From positions 3,252,501 through 3,316,500 of the forward strand of contig NZ_CP014229.1 in NCBI RefSeq assembly GCF_001553605.1: 64,000 bases of DNA. The letters run 5' to 3'. The stretch is from Desulfovibrio fairfieldensis. Its GTDB lineage: Bacteria > Desulfobacterota > Desulfovibrionia > Desulfovibrionales > Desulfovibrionaceae. The notes beneath the pieces are model-generated. The model was given only the letters and a program-made list of their open reading frames with translations. It searched no databases and was not told the origin of the DNA. Shown here piece by piece: positions 1 to 9,540 of the stretch; the stretch's first letter is position 1; every line of letters starts with the position of its first letter. A program made the position numbers and the translations under genes.

Positions 1-483
1 GAGCACGCCATGATCCGCAACCATTACGTGGGCCGCACGTTCATCCAGCCCACCCAGAGCATGCGCAATTTCGGGGTGCGGGTGAAAATCAATCCGGTGC
101 GGGCCATGATCGAGGGCAAGAAAATCTGCATTGTGGACGACTCCATCGTGCGCGGTACCACCATGATCACTCGCGTGAAAAAGTTGCGTGAACTGGGCGC
201 TAAGGAAGTGCACATCCGCATTTCCTGCCCGCCGGTGAAATATCCCTGCCATTACGGCATTGATTTTTCCTCGCGCGGCGAGCTTATCGCGGCCCAGTGC
301 ACCCTGCCGGAGATTGTCAGCCGCCTGGATGTGGATTCCCTGCATTACTTGAGCATTGACGGCCTGCTGCGCTCGGTCATGCATTCGGACAGCTATTGCC
401 TGGCCTGCTTTACCGGCGAATACCCCGTGCCCTGTGAGGAGTGCGACAAGTACAGGCTGGAGGGTCCCTGCGGCAGCCGCTAG
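1..483 (+). CDS. purF: Amidophosphoribosyltransferase, C-terminal part (5' end outside window)
   Basis: This is the end of glutamine PRPP amidotransferase, the first committed step of purine synthesis (PRPP plus glutamine gives phosphoribosylamine). The reading frame is open from base 1, so the N-terminal glutaminase domain lies outside the window. The visible part is the phosphoribosyltransferase domain, with the PRPP-binding signature CIVDDSIVRGTT near base 127. The C-terminal cysteines in YCLACFTGEYPVPCEEC match the type that carries a [4Fe-4S] cluster, as in Bacillus PurF. That fits an anaerobe, although cluster binding is inferred from the family. It ends 91 bases before hisS on the same strand. 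Confidence 0.95.
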   Translation, partial: EHAMIRNHYVGRTFIQPTQSMRNFGVRVKINPVRAMIEGKKICIVDDSIVRGTTMITRVKKLRELGAKEVHIRISCPPVKYPCHYGIDFSSRGELIAAQCTLPEIVSRLDVDSLHYLSIDGLLRSVMHSDSYCLACFTGEYPVPCEECDKYRLEGPCGSR

Positions 484-574
484 GGCCTGGCCAACCACGC
501 GTCGCCGGTTGACGCCGTCGCGCCGACAAGATACAGGGCTGCACGGTCGAATACGGCCATCTGAAGAGGAAGAT

Positions 575-1831
575 ATGAACATCGCACGCATTAAGGGCTT
601 TGCGGACATGTTTCCGCCGCAGAGCGATAACTTCACCCGCATGGAAAACTGCGCGCGGGATATTTTCGGCCGTTACGGTTTTGTGGAATTGCGCACGCCT
701 CTCGTGGAGTTCACCGAACTCTTTCAGCGCTCCATCGGTGAGGAAACCGACGTGGTGCAAAAAGAGATGTACACCTTTCCGGACCGCAAGGGCCGCTCCC
801 TGACCCTGCGGCCCGAAGCCACGGCCGGAGTCATGCGCGCCTACATCGAATCCGGGCTGAACAGCCGAGAGGCGGTCAGCCGCCTGTTCACCACCGGCCC
901 CATGTTCCGCTACGAGCGCCCGCAGAAGGGCCGCATGCGCCAGTTCCACCAGATCAACTGCGAATGCCTGGGCACGCAGAGTCCCTTGGCCGACGCGGAA
1001 CTGATCATCATGCTGATGCGTTTTCTGCGTGCCCTGGGTCTGAAGGACCTGGGCCTCAAGCTCAATTCCCTGGGCTGTGCCGAATGCCGTCCGCGCTTCA
1101 AGGAAGCCCTGCTGGAATATTTGCGCGGCGTGGACCGCAATGCGCTCTGCCCGGACTGCGCCCGTCGGGTGGACAGCAATCCCCTGCGCGTGCTGGACTG
1201 CAAGCAGCCCGGCTGCCGTGCCCTGACGGACAACGCGCCAAAACTGCTGGACTACAATTGCCCGGAGTGCAAGGCTCACTTTGAAACCGTGCTGGAAATG
1301 CTGCGCACCGAGGATCTGCCTCTGGAGCTGGATCACCGCCTGGTGCGCGGTCTGGACTACTATTGCCGGACCACTTTTGAGGTGGTAAGCGGGAGCATCG
1401 GCGCGCAATCCGCTGTGGCCGGAGGCGGCCGCTATGATGGCCTGATCAAAAGCCTGGGCGGTCCGGACGTGCCGGGCGTGGGTTTTGCCTGCGGCATGGA
1501 GCGACTGGCTCTGCTGCTGGGCGACGACGCGGAAACGCGGCCGGATTTTTATCTTTTGGGCCTTGAGGAGGCCGGGCGCGCCCAGGCCTTTGCCCTGGCC
1601 CAGAAGCTGCGCGCCGCGGGCTTGCGCGGAGAAATGAATTTCAGCACGGGCGGCTTTAAAAGCCTCATGCGCCAGGCCGGGAAATCCGGCGCGCGCTTTT
1701 GCCTGATCATCGGGCCGGACGAAGCGGCTCAGAACAACGTGACCATCAAACATCTGGACAGCGGCGAGCAGCGGAGCATGCCGCAAGCCGACGCAATCCT
1801 TTATCTGCAAGCGGGAACAGCCAATGACTGA
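575..1831 (+). CDS. hisS: Histidyl-tRNA synthetase
   Basis: A class II aminoacyl-tRNA synthetase of 418 residues that charges tRNA-His. The start at 575 follows an AGAGGAAG ribosome-binding site; the frame is open further upstream, but that stretch is antisense-like and not conserved. Motif 2 is seen as [16 protein letters not shown], the histidine-binding loop as [14 protein letters not shown], and motif 3 as [11 protein letters not shown]. The C-terminal anticodon-binding domain follows. A CxxC-rich insertion ([23 protein letters not shown]) may bind zinc. The stop overlaps the start of aspS by 8 bases, so the two synthetases are probably translationally coupled. Confidence 0.97.
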   Translation: MNIARIKGFADMFPPQSDNFTRMENCARDIFGRYGFVELRTPLVEFTELFQRSIGEETDVVQKEMYTFPDRKGRSLTLRPEATAGVMRAYIESGLNSREAVSRLFTTGPMFRYERPQKGRMRQFHQINCECLGTQSPLADAELIIMLMRFLRALGLKDLGLKLNSLGCAECRPRFKEALLEYLRGVDRNALCPDCARRVDSNPLRVLDCKQPGCRALTDNAPKLLDYNCPECKAHFETVLEMLRTEDLPLELDHRLVRGLDYYCRTTFEVVSGSIGAQSAVAGGGRYDGLIKSLGGPDVPGVGFACGMERLALLLGDDAETRPDFYLLGLEEAGRAQAFALAQKLRAAGLRGEMNFSTGGFKSLMRQAGKSGARFCLIIGPDEAAQNNVTIKHLDSGEQRSMPQADAILYLQAGTAND

Positions 1832-3683
1832 GCAAATGCAGGACGTACAGCTGGAACATCAGAAATTCGTTGAAGACCTGGGCGACTGGCAACGCAGTCA
1901 CACCTGCGGGCAGCTGACCCTGGCCGACGATCAGGCGGAGGTCTGCCTGATGGGCTGGGTGCAGTACCGGCGCGACCACGGCGGCCTGATTTTCGTGGAC
2001 CTGCGCGACCGCGACGGTCTGACTCAGGTGGTCTTCAGCCCGGATATCGCGCCCTCGGCTCATGAGAACGCGCATATCCTGCGTTCCGAGTACGTGCTGG
2101 CCGTCAAGGGCAAGGTGCGCCCCCGGCCCGTGGGCATGGTCAACAGCACCATGGTCACCGGCGAAATCGAAGTAGTGGCCTACGAGTGGAAGCTGCTGAA
2201 CACGTCCAAGACGCCGCCGTTCCCCATTGAAGACCGTTGCGACGCGGGCGAGAACCTGCGCCTGGCCTGGCGCTATCTGGATCTGCGGCGCCCGCGCATG
2301 CAGGCCAATCTGCGTTTGCGCCACAAGGTGGCCCAGACCATCCGCCGGTATCTGGACGAGGGCGGCTTTGTGGAAGTGGAAACTCCGGTGCTGACCAAAT
2401 CCACGCCCGAGGGCGCGCGCGACTTTCTGGTGCCCAGCCGCCTGAATCCCGGCGAATTCTACGCGCTGCCCCAGTCCCCGCAGCTTTTCAAGCAGATGCT
2501 GATGGTTTCCGGTCTGGACCGCTATTTCCAGATCGTGCGCTGTTTCCGCGACGAGGACCTGCGCGCCGACCGCCAACCCGAGTTCACCCAGGTGGACATT
2601 GAAATGAGCTTTGTGGACGAGGAAAAGGTCATGACCATGGCCGAAGGCCTGATGGCCCGCGTCTTCAAGGACGTCATGGGCAAGGAGCTCAGCCTGCCTT
2701 TCCCGCGCATGCGTTGGGACGAGGCCATGAGCCGCTACGGCGTGGACAAGCCGGACACCCGCTTCGGCCTGGAGCTCAAGGACATTACGGGCATCGTGCG
2801 CGGTTCGGGCTTCAAACTTTTTGCCCAGGCCAAGCTGGTCAAGGCCATGAAGGTGCCGGGCGGGGAGTCCATGACCCGCAAGGAAATAGACGCCTTTACC
2901 GAATTCGTGAAGATCTACGGCGCGCAGGGCCTGGCCTGGATCAAGATCAAGGCCGGGGAATGGCAGTCGCCCATTGCCAAGTTCCTCTCCGACGAGGAAC
3001 GCAAGGGCATTGCGGAAGCCCTGGATCTGCGGGTGGGCGACATCGTCTTTTTCCAGGCCGGAGAGCCGGATATGGTCAACGCGGCCCTGGGCAACCTGCG
3101 CGTGCATCTGGCCGGGCATCTCAAGCTCATTCCGGAAAACAGCTTTAATTTCCTCTGGGTCACGGATTTCCCGCTGTATGAGTATGACCAGGAGGAGAAG
3201 CGTTATGTGGCCTGCCACCATCCCTTCACCTCGCCAGCGCCCGGCCATCTGGAGCTGATGACCAGCGACCCGGCCAAGGCCCGCGCCCGCGCCTATGACA
3301 TGGTGCTTAACGGCAATGAGGTGGGTGGCGGCTCCATCCGCATCCATTCCGGCGACGTGCAGCGCAAGATGTTCGAGGCCCTGGGATTCACGCCGGAGCA
3401 GGCCGAGACCCAGTTCGGCTTCCTGATCCAGGCCCTGGAGCAGGGCGCGCCGCCGCACGGCGGCCTGGCCTTCGGCTTGGATCGCCTGATCATGCTTCTG
3501 GCCGGGGCGGCCAGCATTCGCGACGTTATCGCCTTCCCCAAGACCCAGAAGGCCACCTGCCTGCTGACCGAGGCTCCGGCTCCGGTGGCGGGCAAGCAGT
3601 TGCGTGAGCTGGGCCTGCGCTTGCGTGAGCAGCCCGCCAAGGAAGGGGAAGCCAAAAAGAGCGAAGAAGCCGCACAGGCCTGA
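1824..3683 (+). CDS. aspS: Aspartyl-tRNA synthetase (possibly non-discriminating)
   Basis: A 619-residue class II synthetase of the bacterial AspRS type. It has an N-terminal OB-fold anticodon-binding domain ([20 protein letters not shown]), motif 2 ([23 protein letters not shown]), the bacterial GAD insertion domain, and motif 3 ([15 protein letters not shown]). The C-terminus has a charged tail ([13 protein letters not shown]). About 20 extra N-terminal residues precede the usual start of the family. If asparaginyl-tRNA synthetase is absent and GatCAB is present elsewhere, this enzyme would also charge tRNA-Asn, but the window cannot show that. It is coupled to hisS by an 8-base overlap and followed 15 bases later by def. 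Confidence 0.97.
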   Translation: MTEQMQDVQLEHQKFVEDLGDWQRSHTCGQLTLADDQAEVCLMGWVQYRRDHGGLIFVDLRDRDGLTQVVFSPDIAPSAHENAHILRSEYVLAVKGKVRPRPVGMVNSTMVTGEIEVVAYEWKLLNTSKTPPFPIEDRCDAGENLRLAWRYLDLRRPRMQANLRLRHKVAQTIRRYLDEGGFVEVETPVLTKSTPEGARDFLVPSRLNPGEFYALPQSPQLFKQMLMVSGLDRYFQIVRCFRDEDLRADRQPEFTQVDIEMSFVDEEKVMTMAEGLMARVFKDVMGKELSLPFPRMRWDEAMSRYGVDKPDTRFGLELKDITGIVRGSGFKLFAQAKLVKAMKVPGGESMTRKEIDAFTEFVKIYGAQGLAWIKIKAGEWQSPIAKFLSDEERKGIAEALDLRVGDIVFFQAGEPDMVNAALGNLRVHLAGHLKLIPENSFNFLWVTDFPLYEYDQEEKRYVACHHPFTSPAPGHLELMTSDPAKARARAYDMVLNGNEVGGGSIRIHSGDVQRKMFEALGFTPEQAETQFGFLIQALEQGAPPHGGLAFGLDRLIMLLAGAASIRDVIAFPKTQKATCLLTEAPAPVAGKQLRELGLRLREQPAKEGEAKKSEEAAQA

Positions 3684-3698
3684 GACAAGGAAGGCCCC

Positions 3699-4217
3699 AT
3701 GATTCTTGATATTGTGACCTATCCTGATCCGCGTCTGAAGCAGCCCTGCGAGCCTGTGACGGAAGTGACCGACGAGATCCGCAAACTGGCCGCCGACATG
3801 CTGGAAACCATGTATGCCGCGCCCGGCGTAGGCCTGGCCGCGCCGCAGGTGGGCCGCAATATCCGCATGCTGGTCATGGACCCGGCGGGCAAGGATGAGG
3901 ACAAGCAGCCGCGCGTCTTGATCAATCCCGTGCTGGAACTCTCCGGAGAGGACGTGGTCAGCGAGCAGGAGGGCTGCCTGTCCGTGCCGTTGAACTATCG
4001 CGCGGACGTGCCCCGCAAAAGCCGCGTTCTGCTCAAAGCCACGGATCTGGACGGCAACGGCATTGAGGAAGATCTGACGGACTTCCCGGCTATCATTATC
4101 CAGCATGAGGCCGACCACCTGGACGGCATCCTGTTCATCGACAAGATCAGCCGCTTGCGGCGCACGCTCTATGACAGCAAGGTAAAGAAATGGCTCAAGC
4201 GCAAAAATGCCGGTTAG
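3699..4217 (+). CDS. def: Peptide deformylase
   Basis: A metallohydrolase of 172 residues that removes the formyl group from the N-terminal methionine of new proteins. All three family motifs are present: GVGLAAPQVG (near residue 47), EGCLSVP (metal-binding Cys) and QHEADHLDG (two metal-binding His and the catalytic Glu). The start follows AAGGAAGGCCCC. It overlaps the start of fmt by 28 bases. The def-fmt pair is a common bacterial operon whose products handle the two ends of the formyl-methionine cycle. Confidence 0.97.
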   Translation: MILDIVTYPDPRLKQPCEPVTEVTDEIRKLAADMLETMYAAPGVGLAAPQVGRNIRMLVMDPAGKDEDKQPRVLINPVLELSGEDVVSEQEGCLSVPLNYRADVPRKSRVLLKATDLDGNGIEEDLTDFPAIIIQHEADHLDGILFIDKISRLRRTLYDSKVKKWLKRKNAG

Positions 4218-5182
4218 TCTTCATGGGCACGCCGGATTTTGCGGCGGTGATTCTCAAAGAACTTGCGCAATGGCCGCGGGGTGAAGTCGTTGCGGTGTAT
4301 ACCCGGCCGGACAAACCCGCCGGGCGCGGCCATAAGCTGACGCCCTCACCGGTCAAGCGAGTGGCCCAGGAGCTGGATCTGCCAGTCCTGCAACCGGGAA
4401 GCCTGAAAAATGTCGCGATCCAGGCCGAGCTGGCAGCTCTGCAACCGGATGTGCTGGTTGTGGCCGCCTATGGCCTGATTCTGCCTGACGCCGTGCTGGC
4501 CGCGCCGCGCCTGGCGCCGCTCAATGTGCATGCCTCCCTTTTGCCGCGTTATCGTGGGGCCGCGCCCATTCAGCGGGCCATCATGGAAAACTGGGGCCCG
4601 GACGCGCAAAGCGGAATTTCCATCATGCGGGTTGCCAGCCGCCTGGATGCGGGTCCGGTCTATGCGGACGCGGCCCTGCCCATTGCTGAGCACACGGCGG
4701 GCAGCCTGCATGACGCACTGGCCCGTCTGGGCGCGGATCTGCTGATCCGCGTGCTGGATGATCTGCTGGACGGCCGGGCGGAGGCCCGTGAGCAGGATGA
4801 ATCTTGTGCCGATTATGCGGCCAAGATCGGCAAGGAGGACGGGTTCATTGACTGGAACCGTCCGGCGGCGCAAGTGCATGCCCACATTCGGGGCGTGACG
4901 CCCTGGCCCGGCGCGCGTGTTATCTTCGCCTTTGCGGGGGAGGCTGAGCCGTTGCCGCTGCTGCTTGCCCCCGGCCGGGTGGGAGAGCCCGCGGACGACG
5001 CGCGGCCCGGTGAACTGCGGCATGATGCCGACGGCTTGAGCGTGGCTTGCGCCGATTGCTGGTACCGCTTGCTTCAGGTGCGCCCGCAAGGCCGTAAGGA
5101 CATGCCGGTGCGTGATTTCATCAACGGGCGCTTGCGCGACCTGCCTGAGGGAATCTGCGGCAGGGCCTTGCCTCCGGTCTAG
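4190..5182 (+). CDS. fmt: Methionyl-tRNA formyltransferase
   Basis: A 330-residue enzyme that formylates Met-tRNA(fMet) with 10-formyltetrahydrofolate to make initiator tRNA. The N-terminal formyltransferase fold opens with RLVFMGTPDFAAVIL. The folate-site signature is seen as LNVHASLLPRYRGAAPIQRAI, with the catalytic Asn and His, followed by GISIMRVASRLDAGPVY. The C-terminal tRNA-binding domain (WNRPAAQVHAHIRGVTPWPGA) is complete. The start overlaps def. The stop codon is the first base-paired part of a long inverted repeat (5181-5327) that may end the transcript. Confidence 0.97.
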   Translation: MAQAQKCRLVFMGTPDFAAVILKELAQWPRGEVVAVYTRPDKPAGRGHKLTPSPVKRVAQELDLPVLQPGSLKNVAIQAELAALQPDVLVVAAYGLILPDAVLAAPRLAPLNVHASLLPRYRGAAPIQRAIMENWGPDAQSGISIMRVASRLDAGPVYADAALPIAEHTAGSLHDALARLGADLLIRVLDDLLDGRAEAREQDESCADYAAKIGKEDGFIDWNRPAAQVHAHIRGVTPWPGARVIFAFAGEAEPLPLLLAPGRVGEPADDARPGELRHDADGLSVACADCWYRLLQVRPQGRKDMPVRDFINGRLRDLPEGICGRALPPV

Positions 5183-5327
5183 GGCCTGTTAACGCTATGC
5201 CTTTTTGCCCTCCTGCCGCGTCAGATTTCACCTGCTTTTTCGGTCGAGTACCAGAAGAGTACACTCCCTCAAAGCAGGTTTATCTTCCTTGCAGGCGAAC
5301 AAAAATTCTATAGTGTTAACAGACCCT
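5181..5327. repeat. Family A dispersed structured repeat, copy 1
   Basis: A 147-bp element with imperfect dyad symmetry over its whole length. The outer arms are AGGGCCTGTTAAC and GTTAACAGACCCT (one mismatch), and an inner stem pairs CCTGCTTT with AAAGCAGG. The apex holds the family core GTCGAGTACCAGAAGAGTAC. It begins at the fmt stop codon. Related copies lie at 26153-26298, 37012-37159, 38225-38351 and 47828-47977, with a degenerate one near 54661. It could act as a transcript 3' end or a processing hairpin. Confidence 0.75.
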
Positions 5328-5453
5328 AGAGTATTTTGCGCTTGAAATTATCGCTTATCGGCGAAGTAAATTCGCCTTGCGATAATTTCGGGGTGGGGAT
5401 TTTCACGGACAATCCTCACAGGGCGTTAAGATATTTTCAATATCAAAGCGCTC
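5328..5453 (-). repeat. Family C dispersed structured repeat, copy 1
   Basis: A 126-bp element nearly identical, on the opposite strand, to 45154-45281. Within it AAATTATCGC pairs with GCGATAATTT, and GGCGAA with a partly matching TTCGCC, giving a cruciform-like structure. It follows family A copy 1 directly. No function is evident; it does not encode a protein. Confidence 0.7.
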
Positions 5454-5649
5454 TGATATTTCCACTGTTCGGCCCCACGCTGATGTGTATTTCCGTGCTG
5501 ATTTTAAGGCCGTATTTTTTGTTTTGCGGCCCGTGCTCCATCCTGATGCCGCGCGTCGGTCAGAAGCCCCTTTCTGCGCTGTTTCGGCCCCATATGTTTT
5601 TGATCCTCCCTGTTTGGTTTTTCTTCCGCTTCCGACAGCGAGGCCCCGC
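5454..5649. other. Leader region before the DUF116 gene, no gene seen
   Basis: About 200 bases between the repeats and the DUF116 gene. The frame of the DUF116 gene is open back to 5485, but the upstream residues lack the conserved domain and have no good ribosome-binding site. I treat the stretch as promoter and leader. No clear terminator or riboswitch was recognised. Confidence 0.4.
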
Positions 5650-6483
5650 ATGTTTCTGCGCAAATCCCCCCATTCTTTGCCGCCCGAGCAATACGGCGGC
5701 GGTCGCAAACGGATCTTCATCGGCCTGATGCTGGCCTCCTGCGTTCTGCTCTGCCTGGTGCTCTGCTTTTTTCTGATTCTGCCCTGGTCCGGTCTGGGCG
5801 CCGGTCTGCACTGGCTGCCCCTGCTCAGCATGACGGTGGGCGTGCTGGGCATCGCGGTGCTGGCCTGGATGTGTCTGACCCTGATCTTTCATATTTATAC
5901 CGGCCTGCCGCTGCCGGGCGTGCGCGGCGTGCGGCATGTGATCATCCGCTTATTTTTTCCGCTCATGGAATTGCTGGCCAAGGCCGTGGGCATGGACCGC
6001 AACAAGGTGCGGCGTTCTTTCGTCAAGGTAAACAACGAACTGGTGCTGGCGGACCGCAAGCCCGTGGTCCCGAGCGAGTTATTGCTACTTTTGCCGCATT
6101 GCGTGCAGAGCAGCGCCTGCCCGCGCCGCCTGACCCACAAGCTGGATAATTGTGTGCGTTGCGGCCAATGCCCGGTGGGCAGTCTGCTGGCCCTGCGCGA
6201 CCGCTACGGCATCCAACTGGCTATTGCCACCGGCGGCACCATCGCCCGCCGCATTGTGGTCCAGACCCGGCCGCGCTGCATTGTGGCCGTGGCTTGTGAA
6301 CGGGATCTGACCTCCGGCATTCAGGACAGTTACCCTTTGCCGGTGTTCGGCGTGCTCAACCAGCGCCCCTGCGGCCCCTGCCTGGATACGCTCGTGCCTC
6401 TGGGCGCGTTGGAAGAGGCCATCCGTCTTTTTCTGGGTTGTTCCGCATCCTCTGAACCTTTGCATGCCGGGAGGCGGGCGTGA
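5650..6483 (+). CDS. DUF116 membrane-associated cysteine-rich protein
   Basis: A 277-residue protein of the DUF116 family, whose function is not established. Two hydrophobic segments lie near the N-terminus (IFIGLMLASCVLLCLVLCFF and LLSMTVGVLGIAVLAWMCLT). A cytoplasmic-type domain follows, with conserved cysteines in CVQSSACPRRL, CVRCGQCPVG, VACERDL and RPCGPCLD. The cysteine spacing suggests a metal or iron-sulfur site (inference). I chose the ATG at 5650, near the two membrane segments; the frame is open back to 5485. Its stop overlaps the GTG start of the rRNA methyltransferase gene by 4 bases (GTGA), so the two are translationally coupled. Confidence 0.8.
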   Translation: MFLRKSPHSLPPEQYGGGRKRIFIGLMLASCVLLCLVLCFFLILPWSGLGAGLHWLPLLSMTVGVLGIAVLAWMCLTLIFHIYTGLPLPGVRGVRHVIIRLFFPLMELLAKAVGMDRNKVRRSFVKVNNELVLADRKPVVPSELLLLLPHCVQSSACPRRLTHKLDNCVRCGQCPVGSLLALRDRYGIQLAIATGGTIARRIVVQTRPRCIVAVACERDLTSGIQDSYPLPVFGVLNQRPCGPCLDTLVPLGALEEAIRLFLGCSASSEPLHAGRRA

Positions 6484-7874
6484 GCGGGAGTTCATCTTTC
6501 TTGCGGTCCTTGAAGAAATTGCCGCGTAACGGCCGCACGGCCGCCTTGCACGCGCTTTTGTTGGCGGATTCCGGACTCAGCGCCCAGGAGGCGCTTGCCG
6601 ACGCCCTGTCAGGGCCGCTGGGGGAGGGCGGCAAGGCTGTTGCAGTCCTGCCCCAACAGGAACGGCATTTGTGTTCTGAACTGGTCTACGGTTGTTTGCG
6701 CGCGGAAATCCGTATTGCGTATCTTTTGGGCCGGGTGTTGCCCAAACCGGAGCGCTTGCCGCTTCCCTTGTGGCACATCCTTGAGCTGGCGGTCTATGCC
6801 CTGCTGTTTCAGGAGCGGGTGCCGGATCATGCGGCTGTACACAGCGCGGTGGCGCAGGCGGAACGCTTGTTCGGCCGCTCTCTCGCGCGGGTGGCCAACG
6901 GCGCGTTGCGCTCCATTCAGCGTTTCGGCGCGGCGGTGGATACGCGGGAATTTTATGTTGTGGGCAAAGAAGGCGCGCTTGCGGACGAGTGGGGCGGCTT
7001 GTGCCGTTATTACAGCTTGCCGCGATGGCTTGGGGATCTCTGGCATGACGCCTACGGCGGCGAGGCCGCGTTGTGCCTGATGCGGCGTTCTTTCGCCCGG
7101 CCCTGGAGCGGTGTGCGGGTCAATGCCCGGCATGAGGCCGCTGAAGAATTGCTCGCGGGCTTGCGGCATTGCGCAAAAGAAGGCTGCGGTGAGGCTGTGG
7201 GGCGCTGGGGCGTGGCTTTTGCGCCGGGCGAACTGCCCGCTCACGTTCTGGGGCAGAGCCTGGGCCTGTGGCGTGCGAGCGGGGCGCTTTCCTTACAGTC
7301 AGCGGGTTCGCAACTGGCGGTACAGGCTCTGGAGCTTGACTGTTGGGATGCTCCGGTCTGGGACGCCTGCGCCGGCTTCGGCGGCAAGAGTGTTGCTCTG
7401 TTGGAGCAGGGCATTGACGTAACCTTGTGTACAGACCGCTCCTGGTCCCGCCTGCGTCATTTGCCCGGCGTGTGCCGGGAGTTGCATCTGCCGCGCCCGG
7501 CTGTCTGTCTGGCGGATGCCTGTGCGCCGCCGCTGAGGGGCTGGAACGGGCATATCCTTCTGGACGCCCCGTGCAGCGGCTTGGGCGTGCTGGCACGGCG
7601 GCCGGATATTCGCAAGGACTCCCGGCGGACTCCGGCGGACCTCAGACAACTTGCGGCCTTGCAGGACCGGATGCTGCTCAGGCTCAGCGCCTTGCTTCAA
7701 CAAGGCCGCGAGTTGGCCTACATCACCTGTACCTTGAATCCCACGGAAAATGAACTGGCCGTGGCCCGCCTGCTGGCGGCGCGGCCTGAGCTTATGCTGT
7801 TGCGCCAGTGGCAGACCCCGCATGGGCATCCCTGGCTGGAAGGAATGTACGGAGCTGTTCTGCGCCGCCGTTAA
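6480..7874 (+). CDS. RsmB-like 16S rRNA (cytosine-C5) methyltransferase
   Basis: A 464-residue SAM-dependent RNA m5C methyltransferase of the RsmB/Sun group, which modifies C967 of 16S rRNA in E. coli. An N-terminal NusB-like helical domain (about residues 15-150) is followed by the Rossmann methyltransferase domain. Motif I is VWDACAGFGGKSVALLEQG. The two catalytic cysteine motifs are LLDAPCSGLGVLARRPD and ITCTLNPTENE. The GTG start overlaps the upstream DUF116 gene. A hairpin with a short T run follows at 7923. The exact target position is inferred from the family. Confidence 0.87.
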   Translation: MSGSSSFLRSLKKLPRNGRTAALHALLLADSGLSAQEALADALSGPLGEGGKAVAVLPQQERHLCSELVYGCLRAEIRIAYLLGRVLPKPERLPLPLWHILELAVYALLFQERVPDHAAVHSAVAQAERLFGRSLARVANGALRSIQRFGAAVDTREFYVVGKEGALADEWGGLCRYYSLPRWLGDLWHDAYGGEAALCLMRRSFARPWSGVRVNARHEAAEELLAGLRHCAKEGCGEAVGRWGVAFAPGELPAHVLGQSLGLWRASGALSLQSAGSQLAVQALELDCWDAPVWDACAGFGGKSVALLEQGIDVTLCTDRSWSRLRHLPGVCRELHLPRPAVCLADACAPPLRGWNGHILLDAPCSGLGVLARRPDIRKDSRRTPADLRQLAALQDRMLLRLSALLQQGRELAYITCTLNPTENELAVARLLAARPELMLLRQWQTPHGHPWLEGMYGAVLRRR

Positions 7875-7922
7875 GCGTTGTTGGGCTACTTTTCGGCAAC
7901 CGGCAGCGGTGAGACCGGCAGA

Positions 7923-7953
7923 AAAAAGCCGTCGCACTTGGCGACGGCTTTTT
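7923..7953 (+). terminator. Rho-independent terminator
   Basis: A 12-bp perfect stem (AAAAGCCGTCGC / GCGACGGCTTTT) with a 5-base loop, flanked by A and T runs. It lies between the end of the rRNA methyltransferase gene and the convergent parB. It could end transcription from both sides. Confidence 0.85.
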
Positions 7954-8073
7954 AACCTCTCAAACCCTACACCGCCAGGATGCTGCGAAAGCGGTAGCTG
8001 TGCGGATACCGACAGCAATGCTGAAACGAGGTTTATCGCTGCCAGCGCTGCCCTTGTCTTGTACTGTCCGGTA

Positions 8074-9000
8074 TCACGCTTCCGGCAGGGCCACGCCCAG
8101 ACGCGCCAGGAGGCTTTGCAGCTCCTCGGCGCTCCCGTAAGCCAGGGTGATCTTGCCGGTCTGCTCGTTGCCGCTGACCAGAGCTTTACACTCCAGGGCC
8201 TTGCTGAGATTTTGCTGCAAGTTGCGGATTTGCGGACTTTTTTTACGGGTTGCGCGAGCGGGCGGTTCTTTTTGGGCTTCGGCGTCGGCCTGTCCGCTCT
8301 CAGGCTCCCAGGGAAAAACTTTGTTTTCCCGCCAGAAGGCGGCGGCTTCCTCAGCGTCGCGCACGGTCAGTGTATGGCTGATGATGCGCAGGCGCAGGGC
8401 CTCGGTCGCCTCGACAGCATTCACACCTAAAAGGCAGCGGGCGTGTCCGGCGCTGAGTCGTCCGGCGCGCAGATCTTCCTGTGCGGCGGGGCTCAATTGC
8501 AGGAGGCGCAGAGCGTTGGCAATGGCCGGGCGGCTTTTGCCCAACCGGGCGGCCAGTTCCTCCTGGGTCAGTTCCAGCGCTTCGCGTAAACCTTGCAGGG
8601 CCAGAGCCTCTTCAATGGGGTTGAGGTCTTCGCGTTGCAGGTTTTCAATCAGGGCGGCGGCCATAACTTCTTTGTCGCTCAAGGCGCGCACAAAGACAGG
8701 CACCTGCGTCAGCCCGGCCAGGCGCGCGGCGCGCCAACGGCGTTCGCCGGCCACGATCTGATAGGCGGCATTGTCGGCCATCGGTCGCACCAGCAGCGGC
8801 TGGATGATGCCTTGAGTTTTGATGGAATCGGCCAGCTCACGCAGGCTTTCAGGATCAAAATGCCGGCGCGGCTGGTCCGGATTCGGCCGCAGGACAGTTA
8901 TCGGCAGCATACTGACGTCGCCGCTCTGTTCGCGCAGTGGCTCGGAGCCGCCGAAAAGCGCATCCAGGCCCCGGCCCAGTCCTTTGCTTGCGTTGCTCAT
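8074..9000 (-). CDS. parB: Chromosome partitioning protein ParB
   Basis: A 308-residue ParB/Spo0J protein that binds parS sites and spreads along DNA for chromosome segregation. The N-terminus KGLGRGLDALFGG is the conserved ParA-interaction peptide. It is followed by the CTP-binding ParB/Srx domain (PNPDQPRRHFDPESL, GERRWRAARLAGL), the helix-turn-helix (TQEELAARLGKSRPAIANALRLL) and a C-terminal dimerisation region. A low-complexity linker near residue 230 carries many charged residues. parA lies on the same strand 541 bases upstream but is separated by an opposite-strand gene, so the usual parAB operon is split. Confidence 0.95.
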   Translation of the reverse strand: MSNASKGLGRGLDALFGGSEPLREQSGDVSMLPITVLRPNPDQPRRHFDPESLRELADSIKTQGIIQPLLVRPMADNAAYQIVAGERRWRAARLAGLTQVPVFVRALSDKEVMAAALIENLQREDLNPIEEALALQGLREALELTQEELAARLGKSRPAIANALRLLQLSPAAQEDLRAGRLSAGHARCLLGVNAVEATEALRLRIISHTLTVRDAEEAAAFWRENKVFPWEPESGQADAEAQKEPPARATRKKSPQIRNLQQNLSKALECKALVSGNEQTGKITLAYGSAEELQSLLARLGVALPEA

Positions 9001-9120
9001 ATTTTCTCCTTGTTCAGGCCCTGCCCGCGCCTTGACAAGCGCCCCCGGCGCGCGGCACCCTGATTCCGCGCACGGCTTTTCGCCGCATTGCGCGAATTTC
9101 AGTCAGCTGAAGGAACTCGT

Positions 9121-9525
9121 ATGTCTGATTCATTGCCGTTGTTATATCTTACCGATGCCGAAGATCGCGTCCAGGCTGTGCAGATTCCCTGGGATCTCTG
9201 GCAGAAAATTGAACCCTTGGCCCGCCCCGTGCTGCGGGCCGTTTCTGCCCCGGCCGTCGCTGAACCTGTGAAAGAGGCGATTTCGGCCTTTGAGGAATTT
9301 TTGCAGTTCTGGGACTTCCGCTATCCTTACAATCCGGCGGTGAGTTGCCCGCATTGCGGCGCGTCCACGCAAGATTGGCGCGAAGATCCGGAACACCCGT
9401 TCTGGCTGACCAATGCGAATGTGGGCGGCCTGTTGGTTTTCCATTGTCGGGCGTGCGGCACGACCATCCGGCAAAAACATTTTCGTGACCACGTGGCGTT
9501 GGAGCATACTTCACCCAAAGCGTAA
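9121..9525 (+). CDS. Zinc-ribbon hypothetical protein between parA and parB
   Basis: A 134-residue protein of unknown function. The N-terminal half is acidic and helical (LYLTDAEDRVQAVQIPWDLW). The C-terminal half carries CPHCG and CRAC motifs about 40 residues apart plus trailing histidines (KHFRDHVALEH), typical of a zinc ribbon. The ATG at 9121 was chosen because upstream codons (from 9088) lack a ribosome-binding site. It is transcribed against parA and parB, and converges on parA with only 15 bases between the stops. A role in partitioning is possible from position only. Confidence 0.75.
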   Translation: MSDSLPLLYLTDAEDRVQAVQIPWDLWQKIEPLARPVLRAVSAPAVAEPVKEAISAFEEFLQFWDFRYPYNPAVSCPHCGASTQDWREDPEHPFWLTNANVGGLLVFHCRACGTTIRQKHFRDHVALEHTSPKA

Positions 9526-9540
9526 TGCGGCGTCTACGGT

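Noticed and set aside
1746-4118. A 790-codon open frame on the minus strand opposite aspS and def
   Set aside because: The plus strand has complete, motif-rich aspS and def genes. The minus frame shows no domain and is a by-product of GC-rich codon use.
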